Below are positions 16,920-25,373 of a DNA stretch of 64,000 bases, piece after piece (position 1 is the stretch's first letter; each line of letters begins with the position of its first letter). The stretch comes from Persicitalea sp963803495. Lineage in GTDB: Bacteria > Bacteroidota > Bacteroidia > Cytophagales > Spirosomataceae. The position numbers and the translations under genes were made by a program. The DNA lies in NCBI GenBank assembly GCA_963803495.1, contig CAWDMP010000002.1, forward strand, positions 1,674,001 through 1,738,000, read 5' to 3'. The notes under the pieces were generated by a model that was not told the origin of the DNA, searched no databases, and worked only from the letters and a program-made list of their open reading frames with translations.

Positions 16920-17273
16920 TTAGAATTTAAGGCCACCCTCGCGGGCGCCGTCGGCCAATGCTTTTATTTTTCCGTGGTACAGGTACCCGCTACGATCAAA
17001 CACAACTGTGTCGATGCCGGCCTCTTTTGCTTTCTCCGCAATTTTCTTGCCTACTTGCGTAGCATCTTCAATATTCGTGTTCCATTTTTTCTCCCCTGGC
17101 TCAACGGATGAAGCACTCACTAGTATGACGCCTTTTACATCGTCGACTACCTGAGCGTATAAGTTGGTATTGGAACGGTAGACCGTCAGGCGTGGACGCG
17201 CTGGAGTACCGTTAACCTTTTTTCTGATGCTGTACTTAAGGCGTTGTCTTCTCGCCGTCTTTATGTTGCCCAT
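16920..17273 (-). CDS. rplR: 50S ribosomal protein L18
   Basis: A 5S rRNA-binding protein of 117 aa starting MGNIKTARRQRLKYSIRKKV and ending ALADGAREGGLKF. The open frame extends upstream into rplF, but only the ATG at 17273 gives the family N-terminus, 49 bases after the rplF stop. Confidence 0.96.
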   Translation of the reverse strand: MGNIKTARRQRLKYSIRKKVNGTPARPRLTVYRSNTNLYAQVVDDVKGVILVSASSVEPGEKKWNTNIEDATQVGKKIAEKAKEAGIDTVVFDRSGYLYHGKIKALADGAREGGLKF

Positions 17274-17322
17274 AATATGATCCTGTATAATCTTGTAAGA
17301 GATTGCTTTCCAGAACACTGGA

Positions 17323-17880
17323 TTACTTTTTAGCGGCGGCCTTACCAGCCTTGCGACGTACTTGCTCACCCACGAAACGAATACCCTTGCCTTTGTAGGG
17401 CTCCACCTTCCGCAACGATTTGATCTTGGCGGCCACTTCACCGATAAGCTCTTTGTCGATGCCTTCCAGGATAACCCTTGGGTTTTGACCTTTCTCCGTC
17501 ACCGTGCTCACACTGATTTCGGTGGGTACCTGCACAAAGATGTTGTGAGAATAACCGAGGCTCAAATCAAGAACGTTGTTGCTCGATGTAGCTTTGTAGC
17601 CTACACCAACGACTTCAAGTTCGCGGCGGTAGCCCGTGGTCACACCAATGACCATATTGTTGATCAGAGAACGATAGAGCCCGTGCAGCGCCTTGTGACG
17701 CTTTTGCTCGGTAGGACGAACCACTTTCAATTCGCCTCCTTCAATTTCGATATCGAAGTCCTTATCCACCGACTGGGTCAGTGTGCCCTTCGGTCCTTTG
17801 ACCGAAACCACATTGTCGTCGTTGACCGAAATCGTGATTCCGGAAGGTACTTCTATGACTTTTTTTCCTATTCGTGACAT
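17323..17880 (-). CDS. rplF: 50S ribosomal protein L6
   Basis: A 185-aa protein at the base of the L7/L12 stalk and near the sarcin-ricin loop. It has two similar alpha-beta domains: MSRIGKKVIEVPSGITISVN opens the first, and the second ends in the family tail EPYKGKGIRFVGEQVRRKAG. Confidence 0.97.
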   Translation of the reverse strand: MSRIGKKVIEVPSGITISVNDDNVVSVKGPKGTLTQSVDKDFDIEIEGGELKVVRPTEQKRHKALHGLYRSLINNMVIGVTTGYRRELEVVGVGYKATSSNNVLDLSLGYSHNIFVQVPTEISVSTVTEKGQNPRVILEGIDKELIGEVAAKIKSLRKVEPYKGKGIRFVGEQVRRKAGKAAAKK

Positions 17881-17898
17881 GAGTGCTGGTCTTAAATA

Positions 17899-18297
17899 TT
17901 AATACACGTAACACAAAATTTCACCACCTACATTCATCGTCCGTGCTTCCTTATCAGTCATCACGCCTTTAGAAGTAGATACGATCGTTACGCCCAATCC
18001 GCTGAGGACGCGAGGAATCTCTAAGGCCCCCGCGTACTTACGCAAGCCAGGCTTGCTGGCGCGCTGAATCTTTACGATCGCGGGCTGCTTGGTTACCGGG
18101 TTGTATTTCAAAGCAATTTTGATCGAACCCTGAGGTCCGGTTTCATCAAATTTATAGCTTTGAATATACCCTTTTTCGAAAAGCACCTTCGTGATTTCTT
18201 TCTTTATATTAGAAGCAGGTATCTCGACAACCCGGTGCTTCGCCTTCATGGCGTTTCTGATTTGAGTCAGATAGTCTGCTATGGGATCCGTTAACAT
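17899..18297 (-). CDS. rpsH: 30S ribosomal protein S8
   Basis: Central-domain 16S rRNA-binding protein of 132 aa. The family opening MLTDPIADYLTQIRNAMKAK supports the ATG at 18297 rather than an upstream in-frame ATG at 18318. The C-terminus has the STSKGVMTDKEARTMNVGGE signature. A TAACTTTG box lies 38 bases upstream in the gap after rpsN. Confidence 0.97.
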   Translation of the reverse strand: MLTDPIADYLTQIRNAMKAKHRVVEIPASNIKKEITKVLFEKGYIQSYKFDETGPQGSIKIALKYNPVTKQPAIVKIQRASKPGLRKYAGALEIPRVLSGLGVTIVSTSKGVMTDKEARTMNVGGEILCYVY

Positions 18298-18334
18298 TTT
18301 GTTGCCTTGTTTAAGCACTCCCCAAAAGGGCGCG

Positions 18335-18342
18335 CAAAGTTA
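18335..18342 (-). promoter_or_regulatory. possible internal -7 box upstream of rpsH
   Basis: The minus strand reads TAACTTTG followed by CG, the same core as the rplC promoter, in the 73-base rpsN-rpsH gap. There is no good TTG at -33, so this is tentative. Confidence 0.3.
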
Positions 18343-18370
18343 AGTAATTGAAATCAGAATTGAAAGACGC

Positions 18371-18640
18371 TTACCAGCTCGATTTGGTAACACCGGGAAT
18401 TTTTCCCTGCGAAGCCATATCGCGGAAAACCACGCGCGAAATTCCGAACTTGCGCATGTAGCCACGCGGGCGTCCTGTGAGTTTGCAACGATTGTGCAGA
18501 CGAACGGGTGACGAGTTACGGGGAAGCTTGTCCAGTCCAACCCAATCACCAGCTGCTTTCAACTTGGCGCGCTTCTCAGCGTATCGTTCTACCAATCGCT
18601 GACGCTTCTTCTCCCGTGCTTTTACTGATTCTTTTGCCAT
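18371..18640 (-). CDS. rpsN: 30S ribosomal protein S14 (zinc-free type)
   Basis: An 89-aa long-form S14 of the 30S head: MAKESVKAREKKRQRLVERY, then LPRNSSPVRLHNRCKLTGRP and the tail GKIPGVTKSSW. Only one Cys remains of the zinc motif, so this is the metal-independent type. Confidence 0.96.
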   Translation of the reverse strand: MAKESVKAREKKRQRLVERYAEKRAKLKAAGDWVGLDKLPRNSSPVRLHNRCKLTGRPRGYMRKFGISRVVFRDMASQGKIPGVTKSSW

Positions 18641-18666
18641 TGTATAATGTCTTAAATCTTGTGTTA

Positions 18667-19233
18667 TTAACTGACTTTCGCGGCGGCGGCACTAGCGAAG
18701 GGCATTCCCAACGCTTTCAGTAGTTCGTAGCCCTCTTCATCCGAGTTGGTTGAAGTCACGAATGTAATGTCCATACCCGTGATTTTGTTCACCTTTTCGA
18801 TGCTAATTTCCGGGAAGATAATCTGCTCCTTTACACCAAAGGTGTAATTTCCACGTCCATCGAAACCCTTATCGCTAATTCCCTTGAAATCACGAACCCG
18901 AGGCATGGCGATGGCGGTCAAGCGATCCAAAAATTCATACATCCGGTCGCCCCGTAGCGTCACCTTAGCGCCAATGGGCATACCAACCCGAAGCTTAAAG
19001 TTAGATATGTCTTTTTTAGACAAAGTGGGAACCGCCTTTTGACCAGTGATCAATCCTAGCTCTTCCACACCGGTATCAACCAGCTTTTTATCTGCTACTG
19101 CAGCACCGATACCTTTGTTTACGACAATTTTGAGCAACTTGGGTACTTGCATAACCGACTTATACTGGAATTTCTCCCGCAGTTGGCCGATAACTTCGTT
19201 ATCGTATTTCTCTTTTAGTCTTGGCGTTGCCAT
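18667..19233 (-). CDS. rplE: 50S ribosomal protein L5
   Basis: A 5S rRNA-binding central protuberance protein of 188 aa. The start at 19233 gives MATPRLKEKYDNEVIGQLRE, as in the family; an in-frame ATG 36 bases upstream adds an unrelated leader. The signature VVNKGIGAAVADKKLVDTG is intact. Confidence 0.96.
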   Translation of the reverse strand: MATPRLKEKYDNEVIGQLREKFQYKSVMQVPKLLKIVVNKGIGAAVADKKLVDTGVEELGLITGQKAVPTLSKKDISNFKLRVGMPIGAKVTLRGDRMYEFLDRLTAIAMPRVRDFKGISDKGFDGRGNYTFGVKEQIIFPEISIEKVNKITGMDITFVTSTNSDEEGYELLKALGMPFASAAAAKVS

Positions 19234-19307
19234 AATGTGTATAACAATAATGGTGGATTTCCGGCCCACCTTGGTGTTAGTGTATAATCTAGCTAAATGA
19301 CTTTCAA

Positions 19308-19646
19308 TTAGATGAGCTTGCCCGTCTTGATCGAGAAACGCTGAAGCTTGTTCTTGTCATTCAGTTTGCGGCCTGTACGAGTTGTCTCGCCCGTTGCAGG
19401 ATCTACCAACATCAGATTGCTGATATGGATGCTGCCCTCACGCTTTTCAATGCTACCCTGTGGGTTGTTGGCATTAGGCTTGAGGTGTTTGGTAATCATG
19501 TTCACTTCTTCGACGATGGCACGTTGCTTGTCGACGAGCATTTCGAGTACCTTGCCCGTTTTGCCCTTGGCATTGCCCGAGATCACCTTCACTGTATCGC
19601 CTTTACGAATGTGAAATTTGGCGGGCTTTTTCTTTTTGTTATCCAT
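19308..19646 (-). CDS. rplX: 50S ribosomal protein L24
   Basis: A 112-aa assembly-initiator protein with a KOW motif near the N-terminus (KGDTVKVISGNAKGKTGKVL). The DNKKKKPAKFHIRK leader is typical for Bacteroidota. Confidence 0.96.
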   Translation of the reverse strand: MDNKKKKPAKFHIRKGDTVKVISGNAKGKTGKVLEMLVDKQRAIVEEVNMITKHLKPNANNPQGSIEKREGSIHISNLMLVDPATGETTRTGRKLNDKNKLQRFSIKTGKLI

Positions 19647-19697
19647 GATGTTGGTATTCTTTTTCAGTTCGATGAAGGGCGGTGAGCCATTCGATAG

Positions 19698-20066
19698 TTA
19701 AAGAACTTCCGGAGCCAGTGAAACAATCTTCATGAATTGTTTTTCGCGTAATTCACGTGCTACCGGACCGAAGATGCGCGTGCCCCGTGGCTCGTTGGTA
19801 GCGCTCAGTAGCACCGCCGCGTTGTCCTCGAAGCGAATGTAGGTACCGTCCTTACGACGAATCTCTTTCTTGGTGCGCACAACTACGGCCTTCGAAATCG
19901 TACCTTTCTTCATGTTGCTGGAAGACAAAGCATGCTTTACTGTAACGACGATTTTATCGCCCACCGAGGCGTAGCGCTTGCCGGTTCCACCCAAAACTCG
20001 GATGACGAGTACTTCCTTGGCCCCACTGTTGTCGGCTACGGAGAGTCTTGATTCTTGCTGTACCAT
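19698..20066 (-). CDS. rplN: 50S ribosomal protein L14
   Basis: A 122-aa subunit-interface protein. The start MVQQESRLSVADNSGAKEVL and the end RELREKQFMKIVSLAPEVL match the family over the full length. It begins 3 bases after the rpsQ stop. Confidence 0.97.
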   Translation of the reverse strand: MVQQESRLSVADNSGAKEVLVIRVLGGTGKRYASVGDKIVVTVKHALSSSNMKKGTISKAVVVRTKKEIRRKDGTYIRFEDNAAVLLSATNEPRGTRIFGPVARELREKQFMKIVSLAPEVL

Positions 20067-20069
20067 TAC

Positions 20070-20333
20070 TTACTTCGCTTTTTCGATGATTTCTACTAAC
20101 CGCCAACGCTTATTCTTGCTCAAAGGTCGGGTTTCCATTACCCGCACCGTATCACCAATTCCGCATTGGTTATTTTCGTCGTGGACCATCAGCTTGGTCG
20201 ACCGCTTAAGAATCTTACCGTACATCGGGTGCTTCACTTTGCGTTCCACCGAGATCACGCAAGATTTCTCCATCTTGTCGCTCACGACGCGGCCCACGCG
20301 TTCTTTTCTTAGTTTTCTTGTTAACTCTTCCAT
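20070..20333 (-). CDS. rpsQ: 30S ribosomal protein S17
   Basis: An 87-aa OB-fold 16S rRNA-binding protein. The motif GDTVRVMETRPLSKNKRWRL is the family signature. It is the gene upstream of rplN and follows rpmC by 19 bases. Confidence 0.97.
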   Translation of the reverse strand: MEELTRKLRKERVGRVVSDKMEKSCVISVERKVKHPMYGKILKRSTKLMVHDENNQCGIGDTVRVMETRPLSKNKRWRLVEIIEKAK

Positions 20334-20352
20334 AATTTCTTGATCGCGCTAA

Positions 20353-20550
20353 TTATGCCTGTTGGGAAGTTTTTACCGTAAGCTCGGTCAGGAGCCGGGC
20401 TATTTGCTTGCGGGCCGCCCGAATGCGAAGCGGATTCTCGATGGGAGATACCGCGTGTGCAAACCGGAGGCGCAATAGGCGCTCACGCTCGTTGGCGATT
20501 TCCTCTTTAAGCTGATCGGCCGACAAGGCCCTTACTTCTTGATTATTCAT
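20353..20550 (-). CDS. rpmC: 50S ribosomal protein L29
   Basis: A 65-aa helical-hairpin protein at the peptide exit tunnel. The family segment LRIRAARKQIARLLTEL is present, and a slightly extended N-terminus (MNNQEVRALSADQLKEEIAN) is usual in this phylum. Confidence 0.95.
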   Translation of the reverse strand: MNNQEVRALSADQLKEEIANERERLLRLRFAHAVSPIENPLRIRAARKQIARLLTELTVKTSQQA

Positions 20551-20591
20551 TACTGTATCGATTTGTAGTATCCAGAAAAACGCGTTGCACC

Positions 20592-21017
20592 TTAGGCCTG
20601 ATAATCGCGACGGACGATAAACTTAGTCTTCAGGGGCAGTTTCTGAGCTGCCAGACGAAGTGCTTCATTAGCCGTAGCCAAATCGACACCGCCCGCTTCG
20701 AATATGATCGTTCCGGGCTTCACTACGGCCACCCAATACTCAGGGGCACCCTTACCTTTACCCATCCGTACTTCGGCAGGTTTCTTAGTGATAGGCTTAT
20801 CAGGAAATACCCGTATCCACACCTGACCTTCACGCTTCATGGCACGCGTCACAGAAATACGTGCGGCTTCGATTTGGCGGGCGGTCAGCCACCCTGGCTC
20901 CAGGGATTTGATGGCAAATGACCCAAAGGCGATCTGATGACCTCGCGAGGCAATTCCGTTTGATCCTCCCTTCTGCTTTTGCTGCTTGCGAAACCTGGTT
21001 CTTTTAGGCTGTAACAT
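20592..21017 (-). CDS. rplP: 50S ribosomal protein L16
   Basis: A 141-aa protein that organises the A-site region of the 50S subunit. Signature elements: MLQPKRTRFRKQQKQKGGSN, VWIRVFPDKPITKKPAEVRM and GKGKGAPEYWVAVVKPG. It lies 52 bases after rpsC. Confidence 0.97.
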   Translation of the reverse strand: MLQPKRTRFRKQQKQKGGSNGIASRGHQIAFGSFAIKSLEPGWLTARQIEAARISVTRAMKREGQVWIRVFPDKPITKKPAEVRMGKGKGAPEYWVAVVKPGTIIFEAGGVDLATANEALRLAAQKLPLKTKFIVRRDYQA

Positions 21018-21069
21018 GATGCTTATCTATTTTGATTGACGCCAGGCGTCAAATATCGTTCTGTATTAT

Positions 21070-21916
21070 TTATCTTCTTCCGCCGCCGCCGCCCGTATTG
21101 CCACCGCGTCCGCCACCGGAGTTGCCACCGCGACCACCACCGGCACCGCCTGATCCACCGCCGCGCTTGCGACGATCTCCACCACGGTCGTTGTCGCCAC
21201 GGCGACCACCGCGCTCACCGCGTCCGCCACGCTCCTGCCGATCGTTACGATCAGCCTGGGCCGTTGCAGCGGCTGGGGTCAGGTCACGCTTGCCGTACAG
21301 CTCACCTTTAAAAATCCACACTTTGATGCCGATCTTTCCGTAGACCGTCTGAGCTTCTGAGATGGCGAAATCTATATCAGCGCGAAGGGTGTGTAAGAGG
21401 AATGCGTCCTTCTTTGTATTCTTCGGTACGGGCGATCTCGGCACCCCCAAGGCGACCAGCCAAACGTATTTTGATCCCTTGTGAACCAACCCGCATAGCC
21501 GATGAGATGGCTTGCTTCATAGCCCGGCGGTACGATATACGCGCCTGCAATTGCTGAGCGATTGCCTCTCCTACCAGTTTGGCGTCAACCTCGGGGCGTT
21601 TGATTTCGTAGATATTGATCTGCACATCCTTACCGGTAATGCTTTTCAACTCTTCTTTGATTCGGTCGACTTCGCTACCGCCTTTACCGATCACAATACC
21701 CGGACGGGCTGTGTGGATCGTCAGGGTGATTCGCTTCAAAGTCCGCTCAATAACTACCTTGGAGATCGAACCCTTGGGGATACGCGCCTGGATGTATTTG
21801 CGAATTTTCTCATCTTCCACCAGTTTCTCAGAAAAGTCTTTTCCGCCGTACCAGCTTGAATCCCAGCCTCTGACAATACCTAGTCTGAAACCTATTGGGT
21901 TTACCTTTTGTCCCAT
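21070..21916 (-). CDS. rpsC: 30S ribosomal protein S3, with an apparent frameshift and RGG tail
   Basis: S3 lines the mRNA entry tunnel. The N-terminal and KH domains (MGQKVNPIGFRLGIVRGWDS; PGIVIGKGGSEVDRIKEEL) and most of the C-terminal domain read from 21916. Near 21388 the frame reads GRIPLTHPSR and stops, whereas the next frame continues exactly as S3 should: TLRADIDFAISEAQTVYGKI. Removing one A from CCTCTTACACACC restores GRIPLHTLRADID, so a single inserted base explains it; the joined product is about 281 aa. The tail after ELYGKRDLTP is a low-complexity RGG/GGR repeat of about 50 residues. A single-copy essential gene is unlikely to be truly broken, so a sequence error is the first explanation. 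Confidence 0.93.
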
Positions 21917-21931
21917 GTTATTTAAAGTCTT

Positions 21932-22327
21932 TTATGATTCGGTAGTAGTATCTGCTTCTTCGGCCTGGACAAACATCGGAGTTGCCATCGTCTCATCGAC
22001 CACCAATGTGATATGGTTGGAACGCTTACGAATTCGGTGCGCGCGTCCCTGAGGAGCGGGGCGCAACCGCTTCAGCATCCGACCGCCGTCGACGAACACC
22101 GTCTTTACGTACAGATCGGCGTCACCAATCTCGGCATCTTCGTTGGCTTGTTGCCAGTTGGCGATGGCCGACAGCAATACTTTACGCAGGATAGGTGCGC
22201 CAGCGTTAGGCTGAAATTTGAGTAATGCCAAAGCTTTGCTGACCTTTTGGCCACGAATCATATCGGCTACCATCCGCATTTTGCGTGGAGAGGTAGGTAC
22301 GTTTCTGTTTATTGCTCTTGCTTCCAT
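21932..22327 (-). CDS. rplV: 50S ribosomal protein L22
   Basis: A 131-aa protein whose beta-hairpin reaches into the exit tunnel. Family features: NVPTSPRKMRMVADMIRGQK at the start and RLRPAPQGRAHRIRKRSNHI at the hairpin. A short acidic tail (AEEADTTTES) extends past the usual end. Confidence 0.97.
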   Translation of the reverse strand: MEARAINRNVPTSPRKMRMVADMIRGQKVSKALALLKFQPNAGAPILRKVLLSAIANWQQANEDAEIGDADLYVKTVFVDGGRMLKRLRPAPQGRAHRIRKRSNHITLVVDETMATPMFVQAEEADTTTES

Positions 22328-22379
22328 ATTCTTTCGGTTTAGCCGTCACTAGGGTTGCCAGTGGGGCAATCAACAAAGT

Positions 22380-22658
22380 TTATCGTTTTCCTTTATCCTT
22401 CTTGGCTGTGTGGCCACGGAAGTTACGCGTCGGTGAGAATTCCCCCAGCTTGTGACCCACCATGTTCTCGGTCACATACACCGGAATAAATTTATTTCCG
22501 TTGTGAACGGCGAAAGTATGGCCGATGAAATCAGGCGAAATCATCGAACGACGCGACCAAGTCTTGATGACTGACTTGCGGGCTGCGTTGTTCATCGCCT
22601 GAATCTTGTTATCCAAGCGATAATCTATATAAGGTCCTTTTTTTAATGAACGTGCCAT
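22380..22658 (-). CDS. rpsS: 30S ribosomal protein S19
   Basis: A 92-aa protein of the 30S head. MARSLKKGPYIDYRLDNKIQ and the signature GHKLGEFSPTRNFRGHTAKK are intact. It starts 9 bases after the rplB stop. Confidence 0.97.
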   Translation of the reverse strand: MARSLKKGPYIDYRLDNKIQAMNNAARKSVIKTWSRRSMISPDFIGHTFAVHNGNKFIPVYVTENMVGHKLGEFSPTRNFRGHTAKKDKGKR

Positions 22659-22667
22659 GTAGGTATC

Positions 22668-23492
22668 TTACTTTTTACGTCTGCTGATAATCAGTTTTGA
22701 TGATTGCTTCTTGCGGCTTCTGGTCTTGAGTCCTTTGGAGAACTGACCATTGCGCGAGCGGGGCTGTCCACCGGAAGCACGACCTTCACCACCACCCATT
22801 GGGTGATCGACCGGGTTCATAGCCACCGCACGTACGCGGGGACGACGACCCAACCAACGTCTCCGACCGGCTTTACCGAGATTCACGTTCATGTGGGTGG
22901 AGTTACCGATCGTGCCGACCGTAGCAATGCAGGCAGATAGAATCATGCGCATCTCACTCGAAGGCAAACGCAACACGGCGTACTTTCCTTCACGCGCTAC
23001 GATTTGAGCGTATGTTCCGGCCGAGCGGGCAATTTGGCCGCCTTTACCAGGCGTCATTTCAATGTTGTGAACGATGGTACCGATTGGCATAGCACTCAAA
23101 GGAAGTGCATTACCTACTTCGGGAGCCGCCGTAGCGCCTGAAACCACTTTTTTACCGACGGTCAGGCCGTTGGGTGCCAAAATATACCGCTTCTCACCGT
23201 CGCCATATTGTACCAGCGCGATGCGGGCCGAACGGTTGGGATCGTATTCGATGGTCATCACTTCGGCTTCGTCGTCGAAACGGTTCCGCTTGAAGTCGAT
23301 AATACGGTACTTACGCTTGTGCCCACCGCCGACGTTGCGAACCGTCATGCGGCCCTGGCTGTTGCGACCTCCCGACTTTTTGAGCGGTTCAGTAAGGCTA
23401 CGCTCGGGCTTGGAAGCCGTGATCTCCGAAAACGAAGGGGCTATCCGGGTGCGTTGTCCTGGGGTGGTTGGGGATAATTTCTTAACTGCCAT
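22668..23492 (-). CDS. rplB: 50S ribosomal protein L2
   Basis: A 274-aa peptidyl-transferase-centre protein. It contains the essential histidine region VDHPMGGGEGRASGGQPRSR near the C-terminus and the RNA-binding core GDGEKRYILAPNGL. Full length with no indel. Confidence 0.98.
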   Translation of the reverse strand: MAVKKLSPTTPGQRTRIAPSFSEITASKPERSLTEPLKKSGGRNSQGRMTVRNVGGGHKRKYRIIDFKRNRFDDEAEVMTIEYDPNRSARIALVQYGDGEKRYILAPNGLTVGKKVVSGATAAPEVGNALPLSAMPIGTIVHNIEMTPGKGGQIARSAGTYAQIVAREGKYAVLRLPSSEMRMILSACIATVGTIGNSTHMNVNLGKAGRRRWLGRRPRVRAVAMNPVDHPMGGGEGRASGGQPRSRNGQFSKGLKTRSRKKQSSKLIISRRKK

Positions 23493-23533
23493 TGCTGTAT
23501 TTCGTCAATGATTATAAATCGGTGAACTGTGTC

Positions 23534-23821
23534 CTAGGCTTCTCCGTAGAGATCGATGAAATCACCTTCGGCTACGGTTACGATCGCTTTTTTATAGGTC
23601 GAGGTTTTACCGGAAATAAACTTACCGGACGAAATGCGGGTCTTGGTCTTTCCGATGCAACGCATCGTGTTGACTTTCTCCACCGTCACGCCGAACATCT
23701 TCTCGACGGCCTTCATGATCTCGATCTTGTTGGCGGTTTTCTCCACTTCAAAAGCATATTTCCGCAGGGCTCCCTGGGCGGTCACCTTTTCGGTGATGAT
23801 CGGACGCTTGAGTACGCTCAT
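23534..23821 (-). CDS. rplW: 50S ribosomal protein L23
   Basis: A 95-aa protein at the tunnel exit and docking site for trigger factor and SRP: MSVLKRPIITEKVTAQGALR, then VEKMFGVTVEKVNTMRCIGK. It starts one base after the rplD stop. Confidence 0.97.
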   Translation of the reverse strand: MSVLKRPIITEKVTAQGALRKYAFEVEKTANKIEIMKAVEKMFGVTVEKVNTMRCIGKTKTRISSGKFISGKTSTYKKAIVTVAEGDFIDLYGEA

Positions 23822-23822
23822 T

Positions 23823-24455
23823 TTAATTTTTGTTCAAAAGGTTATCCAATACTTCCAACGCTGGCTGACAAATCAGCAGGCGGTCGGCGTGCAGCAATTC
23901 GTACGTGTTGACATCACTAGCCGACATGATTTTAGTCTTGGGAATATTACGGCCCGACAAGTACACATTCTTGTCAGCTTCTCCGAGGATCAAAAGTGTT
24001 TTCTTACCCGAAAGCGAAAGCGCGCTCAAAAGATTAAGGTATGATTTAGTCTTAGGCGCATCGAAGGTGAAGGCTTCCAATACGGAAACCGCATTTTCCT
24101 GAGCCTTAGCAGCCAGGGCTGACTTACGCGCCAACACTTTCACTTTCTTATTGAGCTTGAAGCTATAGTCGCGGGGACGTGGACCGAAGATACGACCACC
24201 ACCCACCAATATGGGGTTACGGCGGCTACCGGAACGAGCACCGCCCGTACCTTTCTGCTTCTTCATTTTCTTGGTCGTGTAGTTGACCTCGCCGCGCTCC
24301 TTGGTCTTGTGCGTTCCCTGACGTTGGTTGGCCAGGTACTGCTTCACATCAAGATAAACCGCGTGCTCGTTGGGCTCGATGCCAAAGATTTCTTCCGATA
24401 GCGTCACTTTGCTCCCGGTCTCTTCTCCTTTTATATTAAATACTGACAGTTCCAT
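23823..24455 (-). CDS. rplD: 50S ribosomal protein L4
   Basis: A 210-aa protein with a globular domain and a long basic loop lining the exit tunnel (KQKGTGGARSGSRRNPILVG, about residues 68-87). In enterobacteria L4 represses its own S10 operon; no such leader can be claimed here by sequence alone. It follows rplC by 5 bases. Confidence 0.97.
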   Translation of the reverse strand: MELSVFNIKGEETGSKVTLSEEIFGIEPNEHAVYLDVKQYLANQRQGTHKTKERGEVNYTTKKMKKQKGTGGARSGSRRNPILVGGGRIFGPRPRDYSFKLNKKVKVLARKSALAAKAQENAVSVLEAFTFDAPKTKSYLNLLSALSLSGKKTLLILGEADKNVYLSGRNIPKTKIMSASDVNTYELLHADRLLICQPALEVLDNLLNKN

Positions 24456-24460
24456 CGGTA

Positions 24461-25081
24461 CTATTTCTCAATGATTACGAATGAATTTTTGGCGCCGGGA
24501 ACCGAACCGCTAACCACGATCAGGTTTTGCTCAGGCATAACTTTCAAGACCCGAAGGTTTTGGATCGTGACGCGGTTGCCGCCCATTCGACCACCCATGC
24601 GAAGTCCTTTGAAAACCCGCGAAGGAAAAGAACAGGCACCGATCGAACCCGGGTGACGGGCGCGGTTGTGCTGACCATGGGTCGTACCTCCTACTCCGCT
24701 AAATCCATGACGCTTTACAACGCCCTGGAAACCGCGACCCTTTACTTTGCCCACCACATCAACAAAATCGCCTTCGGCAAAAATTTCGTCTACCGTCAGG
24801 GACTTGCCCAGCTCGTGCGCTTTGGCGAAGTACTTGAACTCGACTACCTTTTGCTTTGGTGTGGTACCCGCGGCTTTGAAGTGGCCAAGCATCGGCTTAG
24901 TAGTGTTCTTCTCTTTCTTCTCGCCATAAGCCAATTGCAGCGCTTTATAGCCGTCTTTCTCCTCGGAGCGTACCTGCGTAACGACGCAGGGACCAGCTTG
25001 AATCACTGTACATGCCAGAGCCTGCCCGTCAGCATCGTACAAACTGGTCATTCCGATCTTTTTTCCTATTAAACCAGACAT
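24461..25081 (-). CDS. rplC: 50S ribosomal protein L3
   Basis: A 206-aa early-assembly protein reaching toward the peptidyl-transferase centre. The extended loop contains GFQGVVKRHGFSGVGGTTHG and the Gln that is methylated in other bacteria. It is the first gene after a 292-base gap carrying a terminator and a new promoter, so it effectively begins the long spc/S10 transcript. Confidence 0.97.
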   Translation of the reverse strand: MSGLIGKKIGMTSLYDADGQALACTVIQAGPCVVTQVRSEEKDGYKALQLAYGEKKEKNTTKPMLGHFKAAGTTPKQKVVEFKYFAKAHELGKSLTVDEIFAEGDFVDVVGKVKGRGFQGVVKRHGFSGVGGTTHGQHNRARHPGSIGACSFPSRVFKGLRMGGRMGGNRVTIQNLRVLKVMPEQNLIVVSGSVPGAKNSFVIIEK

Positions 25082-25131
25082 TTATTTCTTTTTTTAAATA
25101 GCAGGATAAAACCTATTTTTGAAACGGACTG

Positions 25132-25162
25132 CAAAGTTAGCAAAAGCTTTTACATATGCTAA
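25132..25162 (-). promoter_or_regulatory. promoter of the rplC-rplQ supercluster
   Basis: On the minus strand, TTA, 20 bases, then TAACTTTG, followed by CAGTCCG. The spacing equals that of the rpsL, fusA and rpsJ promoters, and the downstream CAGTCCG matches rpsL. It lies about 50 bases upstream of the rplC ATG. Confidence 0.65.
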
Positions 25163-25193
25163 CCCACCTTCTTATATTTTTCTGATTTCCAAC

Positions 25194-25224
25194 AAAAAAG
25201 GTCAGATGTGTGTGACATCTGACC
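25194..25224 (-). terminator. intrinsic terminator between rpsJ and rplC
   Basis: GGTCAGATGT-GTGTG-ACATCTGACC is a perfect 10-bp stem. On the minus strand it is followed by T6, 149 bases after the rpsJ stop. It separates rpsJ from the rest of the S10 operon, or acts as an attenuator. Confidence 0.85.
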
Positions 25225-25373
25225 TCAATCATCGCTGTGCGTTACGCAGAAGCCTGTAAAGACCTCTTTCAAGCGAGAAGAACTCAGATGTGGTTTCCAA
25301 AATTACGGACCTTCACCCGACCAGTATGTTTCCCGGTTTTTGAAAGGCTTCTTCCTTTCACCCAGACCTCCTT

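Noticed and set aside
21032..21343. proline-rich plus-strand frame opposite the S3 tail
   Set aside because: The reverse of RGG codons automatically gives Pro/Arg-rich peptides.
21370..21400. programmed ribosomal frameshifting in rpsC
   Set aside because: No slippery heptamer or clear stimulatory structure; S3 is normally uninterrupted, so an indel or base error is simpler.
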